A stretch of 64,000 nt of DNA from CAYTPI01 sp964439625 (GTDB taxonomy: Bacteria; Chloroflexota; Anaerolineae; Aggregatilineales; UBA3940), in NCBI GenBank assembly GCA_964439625.1, contig CAYTPI010000004.1, positions 1 to 64,000 of the forward strand, read 5' to 3'. Both the position numbers and the translations under genes were made by a program. Of the stretch, positions 1-8,769 are shown one piece after another. Numbering within the stretch: the stretch's first letter is position 1; each line of letters begins with the position of its first letter. The notes beneath the pieces were generated by a model. It was not told the DNA's origin and did no database searches. It was given only the letters and a program-made list of their open reading frames with translations.

Positions 1-675
1 AACGCCAGCCGCGCTGTAAAATCCGGCGATGCGCGCGCCGCGCTGGCAGTCGCCGCAGAGCAGCCGTCAGATATTCTCAAAGCGGACGTATTTACACCGA
101 GCGCTCCGCTGCCTGAAACCACCAAAGACATCACAGCCAGCCCATGGTTTATGTCGGTATTCTTGCGCTTTATGCTCTCTGATGGGGCCGGAGCCTTTTT
201 GATCGAACCCATGCCACGCTCAGATGGCGTTTCCTTGCGGATCGACTGGACGTACTCGCGCTCATTCGCCAGTGAAGCACCGTTGTGTATGCAGCTCCCC
301 AGCCGCTCGTTGACGCTTAGCCAAGACACACAGATTCTTAGCGAGTATATGGGGCCGCTCTCCACCCGCGCCCTGATGGAAGCACTCAACAAGCATAACG
401 ATGCGCTGCACTGTTACGATATGGTACTGCCACATATGTCGTCTTACTTCTTTGAGAAGGACGTCAAGCAGGCGCTGGATGACCTTTCGTATGAGGGTGA
501 TATCCCCTATTGGACGAACCTCAAAACGACGGGCAACACTGGGTCAGCCAGCATTTATGTGATGCTCGATGAGTACCTCAAAACGCACGACATTCGGCCC
601 GGTCAGCGGCTGCTGCTGTATATCCCTGAATCCGGGCAGTTCAATTATGTGTTTATCAGCTTGACGGCTGTTTAG
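1..675 (+). CDS. 3-oxoacyl-ACP synthase III (KAS III)-like protein, 3' part only
   Basis: The reading frame is open from the first base of the window, so the 5' part of the gene lies outside it. The visible C-terminal part carries two hallmarks of the thiolase-fold KAS III family: a Pro-His in LPHMSS and GNTGSAS with the Asn, which match the catalytic His and Asn of FabH-type condensing enzymes; the catalytic Cys would be upstream. The ending with PGQRLLLYIPESGQFNY is also typical. Family members condense acyl-CoA or acyl-ACP with malonyl-ACP in the cytoplasm. The stop is 18 bases before the flavin monooxygenase, so the two are probably co-transcribed, which suggests specialised lipid or polyketide chemistry rather than core fatty-acid synthesis (inference). 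Confidence 0.72.
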   Translation, partial: NASRAVKSGDARAALAVAAEQPSDILKADVFTPSAPLPETTKDITASPWFMSVFLRFMLSDGAGAFLIEPMPRSDGVSLRIDWTYSRSFASEAPLCMQLPSRSLTLSQDTQILSEYMGPLSTRALMEALNKHNDALHCYDMVLPHMSSYFFEKDVKQALDDLSYEGDIPYWTNLKTTGNTGSASIYVMLDEYLKTHDIRPGQRLLLYIPESGQFNYVFISLTAV

Positions 676-693
676 CGCACGGCACACAGCACA

Positions 694-2265
694 ATGAAGA
701 TCGCAGTGATTGGTGCAGGCAGCAGCGGCCTGATCACCCTAAAAACCCTGCTCGAACACTATCCGACTGAAGACGTTGTTTGCTTCGAGCGGGGCTATTC
801 CGTCCGTGGGTGCTGGGGGAACCAGCGCCCCGATTTCATCTCGACATCAACTAAGTATACGACTCAGTTCTCGTGCTACCGCAAATGGACGGCAGGGGTG
901 ACGCCCACGCAGGACTACGCCGAGTTTTTCCGCGGAGGCGAATTTGGCGACTATCTGGACGATTTCACCGACCACTTCGGCCTGAGGCAGCACATTCAGT
1001 TTGGCGTGGCGCTCAAGCAGATCGAACGGGAGGAGCCCTGCTGGCGGGTAACTATCGTCCGGGCTGGCAACGAGGAGCAGCTTCAGTTTGAGGCTGTCTT
1101 CCTCTGCACAGGGTTGGTCAACCAGAAAGTACCGCTTTCCTCAACCGCGATCCCTGTCGCGCAAGCCCCCGAAGCGATCCGCAACAAGACGGTGGTGATC
1201 GTCGGTGGGGGTGAGTCTGCCGCAGATCTTGCCAACTATCTTACCAAGCCAGCGCATCGCAACACCGTCTACCTATCGCTGCGATCCGGCATTCGCGTTA
1301 GCCCACGCTACCACCCAATCCGTGGAGTGCCGTCGGACTTTCTCCGTAACCGGCTGCTGCTCTCGTTCGACAAAGGCTTCCGCAATTGGCTTGGCGAGCG
1401 CTTCGTCACCTTTCGCATTCGCTTCAACCAACTACTTGAGAAGTGGTTTCCGCAGAAACAAAGCGAGCAAACTCCCACTGAGGCCGCCCAAGCTCGCCGG
1501 GCTGAATGGGATTTGAAGCTGAAGGCCCGCAGCAAGGGGCGGCTGTTCAATGTGTTTCACAATAAAAGCGATGACTTCTTAGAAGCGGTTGGCGAAGGGC
1601 GCTTACAGATCATCGGGCCAGCAGTCGATGAGACGTGGACGCAATACCATACCTTTGACCAAACCGAGACGTTGGCGATCACGCCCGATGTGCTCGTGCC
1701 TGCTACGGGCTACCGCTCACGCCTGCCGGATTTTTCCAGCGGGGCGCTGCATCTAAAAGACTTTTACAACGGCTGTGTGCATGTTGCGCAAAACAACCTG
1801 TTCTTGATCGGGTTTGCCCGTCCGATCATCGGTAACATTCCGTCGATCAGTGAGATGCAAGCACGCTATGCGGTGGGTGTGCTGCGCGGCGAGGTCGCCC
1901 TCCCGCCTGATGTTAAAGAGCGGCAGATCAAAGTCTACCAAGCGATGCGGGCCGAGTACCCTACCCTTGACGTGGACAACGTCTATCCAGTCGAGCAGTA
2001 CCCCTACTGTGATCGGCTAGCCCGCGAACTGGGCAGCATGCCAACACTGGCAAACACCGGCCTCAAAACATGGCTCAAGCTGATGTTGGTGCCAGCCAGC
2101 AGCACCCACTACCGCGACCACTACTTTGATCACGATGCTCTTAGCGCGCAGCAGGTACACACACCCCCGATACTGATCGGTATCCTGGTGCTGCTGCGGC
2201 TGCTCGGTATTCCGAACCGGGTGCTCAAGGGGCTGGTGCGTGACAGGGTGTTGAGGTCGGTTTAG
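694..2265 (+). CDS. Flavin-containing monooxygenase-like NAD(P)H/FAD oxidoreductase
   Basis: The 523-residue protein has an N-terminal FAD Rossmann motif (IGAGSSG, about residues 6-12) followed by the acidic strand end, and a second dinucleotide motif (VVIVGGGESAADL, about residues 167-179) of the kind that binds NADPH in class B flavoprotein monooxygenases. I could not see the classical FxGxxxHxxxY fingerprint just before the second motif, so the enzyme may be a divergent FMO or a related oxidoreductase rather than a true FMO or Baeyer-Villiger enzyme. It follows the KAS III-like gene closely and may oxidise the product of that enzyme (inference). Substrate unknown. Confidence 0.75.
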   Translation: MKIAVIGAGSSGLITLKTLLEHYPTEDVVCFERGYSVRGCWGNQRPDFISTSTKYTTQFSCYRKWTAGVTPTQDYAEFFRGGEFGDYLDDFTDHFGLRQHIQFGVALKQIEREEPCWRVTIVRAGNEEQLQFEAVFLCTGLVNQKVPLSSTAIPVAQAPEAIRNKTVVIVGGGESAADLANYLTKPAHRNTVYLSLRSGIRVSPRYHPIRGVPSDFLRNRLLLSFDKGFRNWLGERFVTFRIRFNQLLEKWFPQKQSEQTPTEAAQARRAEWDLKLKARSKGRLFNVFHNKSDDFLEAVGEGRLQIIGPAVDETWTQYHTFDQTETLAITPDVLVPATGYRSRLPDFSSGALHLKDFYNGCVHVAQNNLFLIGFARPIIGNIPSISEMQARYAVGVLRGEVALPPDVKERQIKVYQAMRAEYPTLDVDNVYPVEQYPYCDRLARELGSMPTLANTGLKTWLKLMLVPASSTHYRDHYFDHDALSAQQVHTPPILIGILVLLRLLGIPNRVLKGLVRDRVLRSV

Positions 2266-2321
2266 CTTAGAGGCTGGCGTTGGTCGCCCGGTCATTCATT
2301 ACCGGGCTCTGTAAATAAAAC

Positions 2322-2347
2322 GCCCCAAGCACTTAAATGCTTGGGGC
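2322..2347 (-). terminator. Intrinsic terminator of the LPNTG surface-protein gene
   Basis: A perfect 10-bp stem (gccccaagca / tgcttggggc) with a 6-base loop lies between two convergent genes. On the minus strand it is followed by TTTTATTTAC, so it fits as the terminator of the gene at 2400-4268. A second 7-bp hairpin (2286-2292 with 2301-2307) sits just after the plus-strand monooxygenase, but lacks a T run. Confidence 0.7.
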
Positions 2348-2399
2348 ATTGAGGTCTACTCGTGTTCAGGTTTAACTACAGCTTTGATGGTCTCAAGCA

Positions 2400-4268
2400 T
2401 TAGTCTGCTTGACGTTTGCGCGCTTTCAGAGCGAAGCCCCCTGTTAGTACAGCAACTATTAAGCCAACAACACCCCACAGCGACGTGTTTGATGGGGGCG
2501 GGCCACCACCTGTGTTGGGCAAGGAAGGTGGTAAGCCGGGCTCGACGGTTGGTGTTTCATCAACTTGTGGCAGCGAGGGTAGAATTTCCGTACTTTCTGG
2601 CACTACAGGCAGCGCGGCTGGGTCGCCATCCGGGTCATTATCATCCTCACCATCATCGTCATCATCGCCACCTGTTAGTAATGCGGTGTTGGGGGGTGCA
2701 ACGCAGTTAATCGTATCGGCAGCAGCCGGTGCTAGTGTTCCGCCAGCATCGGTTAGGGCAGACGTGGTATTGTTTGCGGTGCCCGCAGCAGAACAAATGA
2801 CATCAACTACGATCCGGCATGTGGTACCATCAGCCACATCAATTCCGGCAGCGCTGATTAGGTTGCCCGTATTCGTGACATTTGCTGACCCGCCGCAATC
2901 GATGGCGTTTGTACTTAATACCGTTAGCGGGGCAGGTACGTCATCTGTGAATGTGCCGCCGGCCACGGCAGTTCCGGAAAAGTTCGAGATAAACAGCGTC
3001 AGCGTGGATACCGTGCCGACAACAGCTTGATCGCTGTTGAAGGTTTTTCCGAAGGTTAAGCTGGAGTCAGATACGACGGTTAGGTTGGCAGCAAAAGCTG
3101 GCGTATCAAGGTTAACTCGAGGTGCGCCATCAAACGCTGGCTCACCCGTGAACTCAACGATGTTTGTTTCATCATTGACGTATGTTCCAGCCGCGCTGCC
3201 AGTGACCGTAACTGAAAAATTGCACGTCTCCCCAGCAGCTAAGTCAACGTCGGTAATTCTAACGGAGTTATTGGCTATAATTTCAGTAATTGAACCACCA
3301 CCACAACTGCCTATGCTGCCCGTACTCGCCACTACACCGAGGTTCGTCGGGAAACTGTCCTCTAGGGTGATATCAAACTGATCGGTTCCAGTGTTGTTGA
3401 AGAGCGTAAAATTCACAACAGAGACATTTCCCTCGTCAATGACAGCCGGAGGAAAATCCTTCGTGACGACAATATCGTTCGCTGATGGTTCTAAGTCGAG
3501 CAGGGCTTCGGTGCCATTAACCACAACCCGAACGCGGTCAATGAAGCCTTCAAAACCAGCATCCCATGGGTTTCCGGTCTCAAAGCGAATGAAGTTTACC
3601 GGTTGGTTGGAATAGTTAAACGAGTTAGTACTGCCACTACCAGCGTAGGTACCCCAATCAAGGGTCCCAGCTTGTAGGTCAGCCAGGGTGGGGGCGTTGA
3701 AGAAGCCGATGTTGGTACTGCCCGGCGCTGAACTGTTATAGAACCCGATCAGGTTCTCTGTGGTGGCGGGGTCTCCGAGGGTGGTATAGGTATTCCACTG
3801 TCCATCTAAGACGTTTCGATTGTAGACAAAGATCCCTTCACCCGTTAAGCGGGCGTAAGAAAATGATTCACCCGGAACACTTAGATAAATGGTTACGTAC
3901 CAGTCAACGGGTGTAGTACCATAAGTGGTTTGAAAGGTACTCCATTCAATTGAGTCGATGTCACTCAGTGTAAAGCTGGCGGGTAGGCCATATTGGCCCG
4001 GAAACACGTCAATACCCGCTTTCTCGTCTGTTCCTTGAAAAGGCACAGTACTGGTTAGCCCAGTCGCCTGCCATGAGCCAGTACCAATAAAAGCCTGCTC
4101 ATCAGTTGCAACAACACGGAAAGCCTGAGAACTTTGTGGGTAGATGTTAGCATCATTCAACACAAATGTGGCTGCATAAACAATTTGGTTGAAGAAAATA
4201 AATGTGGAAGCGAGCAGAGCAATGATGATAGGTAAGCGGAGTTTGTGGAGGATAGCCTTAGGCCCCAT
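2400..4268 (-). CDS. Secreted surface protein with DUF11-like repeats and LPNTG sorting-type tail
   Basis: The 622-residue protein begins with a basic, then hydrophobic signal peptide (about residues 1-33, ending IVYA). An N-terminal beta-rich region (about 34-250) is followed by two repeat domains of the DUF11/'conserved repeat' type (about 265-395 and 400-530; each runs VTKDF or FGKTF, a beta sandwich, then GETCNF or GTTCRI). A linker around 535-580 is very rich in Asp, then Pro and Glu. The C-terminus has LPNTG at about residue 583, a hydrophobic segment and the basic end KARKRQAD, the layout of a sortase substrate. No sortase is in the window. The ATG has AAAGGTG upstream. Function is probably structural or adhesive (inference). 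Confidence 0.8.
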   Translation of the reverse strand: MGPKAILHKLRLPIIIALLASTFIFFNQIVYAATFVLNDANIYPQSSQAFRVVATDEQAFIGTGSWQATGLTSTVPFQGTDEKAGIDVFPGQYGLPASFTLSDIDSIEWSTFQTTYGTTPVDWYVTIYLSVPGESFSYARLTGEGIFVYNRNVLDGQWNTYTTLGDPATTENLIGFYNSSAPGSTNIGFFNAPTLADLQAGTLDWGTYAGSGSTNSFNYSNQPVNFIRFETGNPWDAGFEGFIDRVRVVVNGTEALLDLEPSANDIVVTKDFPPAVIDEGNVSVVNFTLFNNTGTDQFDITLEDSFPTNLGVVASTGSIGSCGGGSITEIIANNSVRITDVDLAAGETCNFSVTVTGSAAGTYVNDETNIVEFTGEPAFDGAPRVNLDTPAFAANLTVVSDSSLTFGKTFNSDQAVVGTVSTLTLFISNFSGTAVAGGTFTDDVPAPLTVLSTNAIDCGGSANVTNTGNLISAAGIDVADGTTCRIVVDVICSAAGTANNTTSALTDAGGTLAPAAADTINCVAPPNTALLTGGDDDDDGEDDNDPDGDPAALPVVPESTEILPSLPQVDETPTVEPGLPPSLPNTGGGPPPSNTSLWGVVGLIVAVLTGGFALKARKRQAD

Positions 4269-4307
4269 AGTGGTACACCTTTGTTAATGCCTGTTTAATA
4301 TCAGTTA

Positions 4308-4336
4308 ATTGTGCCGAAATTCCCCCGATATGTCAA
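4308..4336 (-). promoter_or_regulatory. Candidate sigma-70 promoter of the surface-protein gene
   Basis: On the minus strand TTGACA (4336-4331) is followed after 17 bases by CACAAT (4313-4308). The start codon is 40 bases downstream. The -35 box is perfect, the -10 matches four of six positions. Confidence 0.5.
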
Positions 4337-4646
4337 TTAAATTTGAGATTAATGCCCATTGAAATTGTCGGCGGCACTTTAAACTGAAAGAACCCCTTGA
4401 AAAAAATGGGGGGCTCTCATCTGAGGGAGATAGAGTGGGATTCTTTCAGCAAAGAGGGGACTTTGTGTCTGAAAATGTAGTCTGTTGACTACGCATTCAC
4501 TCATTTATGTAGCTTATTTCTAAGCTGACTGCACTATACCGCAGCTCAGTGATGGAGGCAAGGAAAAGGCTTGCCGAGTTGTAGTGACTGTCACATTTGT
4601 GCAGCCGATAGAAAATGTTCACCAAAACCAGTTTGGTAACCCACGC

Positions 4647-4652
4647 TATAAT
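4647..4652 (+). promoter_or_regulatory. Candidate -10 element for rsmA
   Basis: A perfect TATAAT lies 33 bases before the chosen rsmA start codon; no good -35 box is visible. It would give a leader of about 27 bases that contains the AGGTAGGA ribosome-binding site. Confidence 0.4.
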
Positions 4653-4685
4653 GTCTTGAACAAATGCGAATCAGGTAGGATTTTC

Positions 4686-5537
4686 ATGTCACACGTTGGG
4701 GTAGACGTCCACGCGCTGCTGCGTCAGCATGGTTTGGAAGCTAAGAAAAGCCTGGGGCAAAACTTCATGATCAGTGCTGGAGCGATTGCTCAGGTATTAG
4801 ATGCGGCTGAACTTAGTACCGAGGACATCGTCTTAGAAATCGGCGCGGGCCTTGGTTCGCTCACAGCGGCAATCGCAGAACGCGCTAAGGCTGTTATCGC
4901 GTTAGAGATCGATCAGCGCTTTATTCCTATCTTGCGGATGCAGTTTGCCCAGTCGCCGAACGTACGGGTGGTGCTTGGGGACGTATTAGAGCAGGCACCC
5001 GGCAGCTTGCTTGGTGAAGCAGCGGCAGGCTACAAAGTCGTCGCTAACTTACCCTATTACATCACCTCCGCCGTGGTCAGGCATTTGCTAGAAGCTGATC
5101 AACCACCGCGGCTGCTAGCATTGACGGTACAATATGAAGTGGGACAGCGGATGACGGCTAAGCCCGGCGCAATGAGTCTGTTAGCTGTCAGTGTGCAGTT
5201 GTATGGCGAGGTCGCTCTCGTCACCCGGTTGAAGCCCGGCAACTTCTACCCGCGGCCTAACGTCGATTCGGCAGTTGTCCGGCTGCGTCCGCATCGCGAC
5301 GGCCCCCCACTGTCCGGCGAGGATATTCCCCTGTTTTTCCGCATTGTGAAGGCGGGCTTCAGCCAGCCACGCAAGCAGCTCAAAAGCCCGCTGGCGGCTG
5401 GCATGCACATTAGTAAGGAGCAGGCATCAGATTGGTTGATACAAGCGGGTATTGATCCCCAACGCCGACCACAAACGCTAGCAATCAACGATTGGCTTAA
5501 GATATTTGCGTGTCGAGGAGACTATCTATCAAACTAA
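4686..5537 (+). CDS. rsmA: 16S rRNA (adenine1518-N6/adenine1519-N6)-dimethyltransferase
   Basis: RsmA (KsgA) dimethylates two adjacent adenines near the 3' end of 16S rRNA during small-subunit maturation. The 283-residue protein shows KKSLGQNF at the N-terminus, the SAM-binding motif LEIGAGLGSLT, the catalytic NLPYY and the later motif KPGNFYPRPNVDSAVVRL, all diagnostic of the family. The start at 4686 was chosen because AGGTAGGA lies just upstream and a TATAAT lies between it and the earlier in-frame start at 4584; the extra 34 residues of the longer frame do not resemble the family. Length is normal. Confidence 0.95.
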   Translation: MSHVGVDVHALLRQHGLEAKKSLGQNFMISAGAIAQVLDAAELSTEDIVLEIGAGLGSLTAAIAERAKAVIALEIDQRFIPILRMQFAQSPNVRVVLGDVLEQAPGSLLGEAAAGYKVVANLPYYITSAVVRHLLEADQPPRLLALTVQYEVGQRMTAKPGAMSLLAVSVQLYGEVALVTRLKPGNFYPRPNVDSAVVRLRPHRDGPPLSGEDIPLFFRIVKAGFSQPRKQLKSPLAAGMHISKEQASDWLIQAGIDPQRRPQTLAINDWLKIFACRGDYLSN

Positions 5538-5656
5538 CGTCGAACAATTCTCAGGCTGCGGTCTCCACACTATTAGCCATGTCATCTGTCGTCAGAATGC
5601 TTTAGTTGGCTTTAGCGTGTCGTACATTCACGCCAATTGACAGAAAGAGAAAATCA

Positions 5657-6427
5657 ATGTCTGAACATTCAATCGATGCGTTAGTCAGAAAACAGTTCGG
5701 GCAGGTTGCCGCTAACTACACGAGTAGCCAAGTACATGCCAAAGGCCCTGATCTACAAGCTATCGTTAAGCATGCCAAGCTAACAGGCAGCGAAACTGTC
5801 TTAGATGCTGGCTGTGGCGCAGGGCATGCGTCATTTGCAGTTGCACCACATGCCGCCGCAGTGACGGCCTATGACTTCACCGCGGCAATGCTCGAGCAGG
5901 TTCGCAAAAACGCTGCTGAGCGCGGCTTAGCAAACATTCAAACTGAAATCGGCTCTGCATCTGCCCTGCCGTTTGACGACGCCTCATTTGATCGCGTCAT
6001 TTCACGCTACAGCGCCCATCATTGGGCCGAACCTATCGTAGCCCTGCGCGAGTTTCACCGCGTTTTGAAACCCGGCGGCCTACTCTTGATCGCCGATGTG
6101 GTTGCGCCCGAAACACCCACTGAAGACACATTTCTGCAAGCAATCGAACTCCTGCGCGATATCTCCCATGTGCGCGACCACAGCCAAGCGCAGTGGTTGA
6201 CGATGTTCAACCAAACCGGCTTTGACGCAGACGTCCAATTTACCTGGGAGATCGCGCTCACTTTCGACGACTGGGTCAAACGCATGGCAACCCCAGCGCA
6301 GCACATTGCGATGCTCAAGACTCTGATTGACGATGCGCCCGCTGACGTTCGTGAAGCCTTCAAGCTCGATGATGCCTATAATTTCACTATCAGCGGTGCT
6401 CTTATCATTGGGCATATATCGGCATAA
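5657..6427 (+). CDS. Class I SAM-dependent methyltransferase (UbiE-like, Methyltransf_11 type)
   Basis: The 256-residue protein has motif I LDAGCGAGHASFAVA (about residues 43-57), the acidic end of strand 2 in AYDFTAAMLEQ, and the post-motif segments FDRVISRYSAHHW and EFHRVLKPGGLLLIADV typical of UbiE/COQ5-like and other small-molecule methyltransferases. The ATG at 5657 follows an AAGAGAAAA purine tract; a TTG at 5606 would give a longer but unlikely N-terminus. Its stop is 111 bases before the start chosen for the flippase-like gene. The methyl acceptor cannot be told from sequence. Confidence 0.85.
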   Translation: MSEHSIDALVRKQFGQVAANYTSSQVHAKGPDLQAIVKHAKLTGSETVLDAGCGAGHASFAVAPHAAAVTAYDFTAAMLEQVRKNAAERGLANIQTEIGSASALPFDDASFDRVISRYSAHHWAEPIVALREFHRVLKPGGLLLIADVVAPETPTEDTFLQAIELLRDISHVRDHSQAQWLTMFNQTGFDADVQFTWEIALTFDDWVKRMATPAQHIAMLKTLIDDAPADVREAFKLDDAYNFTISGALIIGHISA

Positions 6428-6538
6428 GTGTATTCAAAGAGAAACTTATGCGAGTACCAACACAATATCACGCACAATTCAGCGAGATGCAATACAATCT
6501 ACGCGGGAATTTGTTGTCTACACTGTTCTGAGGATTAT

Positions 6539-7579
6539 ATGAAGCAGCTCGGGCGCGTCATTCAGTGGTTGGTTTACATTGCACTCTTTGGCGCCTTCAT
6601 CTACGCGGTGTACACCTACCAAAGTGAACTCACTGAAACGGTGCAAATTATCCGCCGTGGCATTTGGTATTTTGTCTTACTGACCGTCGTCATGTTGGCG
6701 GTCAACATTTGGAACCAAGCGCTGTGGTTCAGCGCCATTTGGGATATGCTCCAAATTCAGCATGAAGAGATCAACTTAGCACTGCTCTACCTTTCCAGTC
6801 GCTTCATCTCGGTTGCTGTACCAAGTGGCGGCCTATCCGGTTGGGTGCCCTTCTTGAACTTTGCCCGCAAGAACGATCTGGGGGTTGGCTCGGTGTTTGT
6901 CGCCAGCCTCATCTATACGATTCTCTGGTACAGTTCGTTTGCCGTTATGCTGATCATCGGGCTAACTCATCTGTTCATCGTTGAGGATTTGCAATGGTTT
7001 GAGGTCAGTGCGGCATCGCTGCTGCTACTGGCGGATATAGCGCTGATCACCGGGTTGGCGTTGGCGTGGTTCAACCACGAGGCACTAGACCGTGTGCTGG
7101 TGTGGATATCGCACAAATTGGGCGTTATTAGCGCGTTATTCAACGCCAAGAACCCCTTTCCTGAAAACAAAGCACACGATCTACATGATGACTTAGACAA
7201 GGCTGTGCGTTCAATGAAGGCTAGCGGCAAGCGCGGCCTGCTTGACCCAGCACGCTTTGCCATCATCAACGAACTGCTCAACGCGGCGATGCTCTATACA
7301 TTGGCACTGGCATTTGGCGTGCAGTTGACCTTCGGCGGTCTAGTCGCTGCCTACAGTGCCAGTATCCTATTCTTCATTATCTCACCGACCCCCGGCGGGC
7401 TTGGCGTTGTCGAGGGCACCATCATCTTGATCCTAACAGGGCTGAATGTGCCACTCAACCAAGCCACAGCCATCACATTTGCCTACCGTGGCATCACTTT
7501 TTGGGTGCCATTCATCCTCGGTTTCGCTGCCAGCCGCTTCAGCAATGTCAAGGTCGAGCAGATCAAAAACGAGGGTTAG
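6539..7579 (+). CDS. Flippase-like membrane protein (UPF0104/LPG-synthase membrane domain family)
   Basis: The 346-residue integral membrane protein has about eight hydrophobic segments and the family's typical ending SPTPGGLGVVEG followed by FAYRGITFWVPFILG. This family corresponds to the membrane part of lysylphosphatidylglycerol synthetase (MprF) without the soluble aminoacyl-transferase domain, so a lipid or polyprenol-linked substrate is likely but unproven. I place the start at the ATG at 6539, preceded by TGAGG; the longer frame begins at a GTG immediately after the preceding stop and would add a Cys-rich, unlikely segment. The 3' end overlaps the convergent sulfotransferase by 4 bases. 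Confidence 0.8.
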   Translation: MKQLGRVIQWLVYIALFGAFIYAVYTYQSELTETVQIIRRGIWYFVLLTVVMLAVNIWNQALWFSAIWDMLQIQHEEINLALLYLSSRFISVAVPSGGLSGWVPFLNFARKNDLGVGSVFVASLIYTILWYSSFAVMLIIGLTHLFIVEDLQWFEVSAASLLLLADIALITGLALAWFNHEALDRVLVWISHKLGVISALFNAKNPFPENKAHDLHDDLDKAVRSMKASGKRGLLDPARFAIINELLNAAMLYTLALAFGVQLTFGGLVAAYSASILFFIISPTPGGLGVVEGTIILILTGLNVPLNQATAITFAYRGITFWVPFILGFAASRFSNVKVEQIKNEG

Positions 7580-8457
7580 TGAGAGTCTTTGGTAAGTGCA
7601 TACTTAATGCGGCGGCTGAGCCGATGCAATTTGCGGATAGACTCAGACTGTAGCTGCTGGGCAAACTTTAGAATAGAAGCAGTCTCTGGATCAGTCTCTA
7701 CAAGCCGGTTATTAGTAAACCCTTGTATTAGCATTTCATCACTATGATGCTTTGTAATCAAACGTTTATGTTCCAATGACATCTCCTGCTGCCAAGAACC
7801 AGACTTTCCTGAGCGATAAAATATTGGGTCTTTTTCCTGCCATGTACGAAAGCTTGGGAAAGAGTTTGGTTCCTCTCTCGAATTCAGAGCAGTCAAGAAA
7901 GACAGTTTCTCAATAAACGACATTTCAGCGGTAACCAGTTCATCAAATTGAAAACGAAAATAGCGTCCTGCTAGCATTGGCGTAGCAAGCCGCCAGCGAC
8001 GATGATAAGTTGACCATGACCCAAATACCGTATTGCCCTTTATGACATTGGATACACGTATTGACTTTTTATTCTCATAGTCGCGTAAATATTTGTAAAA
8101 GGACCACAAAGTTGGGCCAGGATGACGCACAATTTGTAAGACATACTCCCCTTCTAAATATGTATAGAAGGGATGCTCATGGGACTTTATAAAGTACACT
8201 GTTGAGCTTTCGGCCAATTCACGCCGGAAATTGACTGTCAGGTTATATAAACAGCCGTTTTTAACGATGCGATAATTGAAACCTTGATCAGACGTTACCT
8301 TGAGAAACCGATTATCTTCTCGATCAGTTGTTGATGGGAAATTAGGATATATCTTTTCCCGATAGACGGAAGAAGTCCACACATCAAAATAATGATGGAT
8401 AAGATTTCGAGCAAGAGTGTTGCCAGAGCGCGGAAATGAGGCAATGTAGACGAGCAT
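7576..8457 (-). CDS. Sulfotransferase family protein
   Basis: Sulfotransferases move a sulfuryl group from PAPS to an acceptor. The 5'-phosphosulfate loop is seen at the very N-terminus (YIASFPRSGNTLARN, about residues 4-18) and the 3'-phosphate-binding motif in LQIVRHPGPTLWSFYKY (about residues 107-123). Length (293) is usual. Base composition is visibly AT-richer than the rsmA-to-flippase block, which together with its position at the edge of a patch of gene remnants suggests horizontal acquisition (inference). Acceptor unknown. The gene converges with the flippase-like gene and overlaps it by 4 bases. Confidence 0.85.
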   Translation of the reverse strand: MLVYIASFPRSGNTLARNLIHHYFDVWTSSVYREKIYPNFPSTTDREDNRFLKVTSDQGFNYRIVKNGCLYNLTVNFRRELAESSTVYFIKSHEHPFYTYLEGEYVLQIVRHPGPTLWSFYKYLRDYENKKSIRVSNVIKGNTVFGSWSTYHRRWRLATPMLAGRYFRFQFDELVTAEMSFIEKLSFLTALNSREEPNSFPSFRTWQEKDPIFYRSGKSGSWQQEMSLEHKRLITKHHSDEMLIQGFTNNRLVETDPETASILKFAQQLQSESIRKLHRLSRRIKYALTKDSH

Positions 8458-8758
8458 CTAATATTTGGTAGCTAAAGTTAGAAACGTAAATTTACCATGG
8501 TTATACATAAAAAACGATAATTACCTTGCTTGTTAGTTGAGAGAGTTTGTGTAGCCTACATTATAGTGGCGTTACCTTGTATTGATTGTCCGCCATACGT
8601 ATGCCTATCTTTATGAAACATCAACAGGACTGTACAATGTGAATTGTACTTCATGTCAAGAAAATAGTGAGGGGTAACCTGCATCAAAATGGACTCTTAA
8701 CTAAAAGAGTCCATATATAACAACATGCCTTCGTGTTGGCCTACACAACCATGTTGGC
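8458..8758. other. AT-rich intergenic region upstream of the sulfotransferase
   Basis: About 300 bases without a supported gene. It would contain the promoter of the minus-strand sulfotransferase (no clear -35/-10 pair seen). Its right end holds the hairpin at 8689-8714 and the tandem repeat that begins at 8734. Confidence 0.5.
8689..8714 (-). terminator. Intrinsic terminator downstream of the small minus-strand gene
   Basis: A perfect 10-bp stem (atggactctt / aagagtccat) with a 6-base loop is followed on the minus strand by TTTTGATG. It lies 44 bases after the stop of the gene at 8759-9016. Confidence 0.6.
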
Positions 8759-8769
8759 CTACACAACCA
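8734..8769. repeat. Two tandem copies of an 18-bp unit
   Basis: The unit tgttggcctacacaacca occurs twice in direct succession. The second copy includes the stop codon and last codons of the minus-strand gene at 8759-9016, so the first copy is a duplication of that gene's end, probably from slippage. Confidence 0.8.

Larger units (their letters stand above)
4269..4685. other. Divergent intergenic region between the surface protein and rsmA
   Basis: This 417-base stretch has no convincing gene. It holds the candidate minus-strand promoter at 4308-4336 and the candidate plus-strand -10 element at 4647-4652. Short hairpins are present, for example gtagtc/gactac at 4477-4492. A longer reading frame upstream of rsmA starts at 4584, but this would lie upstream of the -10 element and has no ribosome-binding site. 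Confidence 0.6.

Noticed and set aside
2416..3381. Long plus-strand frames with Pro/Ser-rich translations
   Set aside because: They are the complement of the surface-protein gene; the biased composition is due to the repeat-rich coding strand.
4584..4685. An upstream extension of rsmA
   Set aside because: It precedes the candidate TATAAT and lacks a ribosome-binding site; the added residues are not seen in RsmA.
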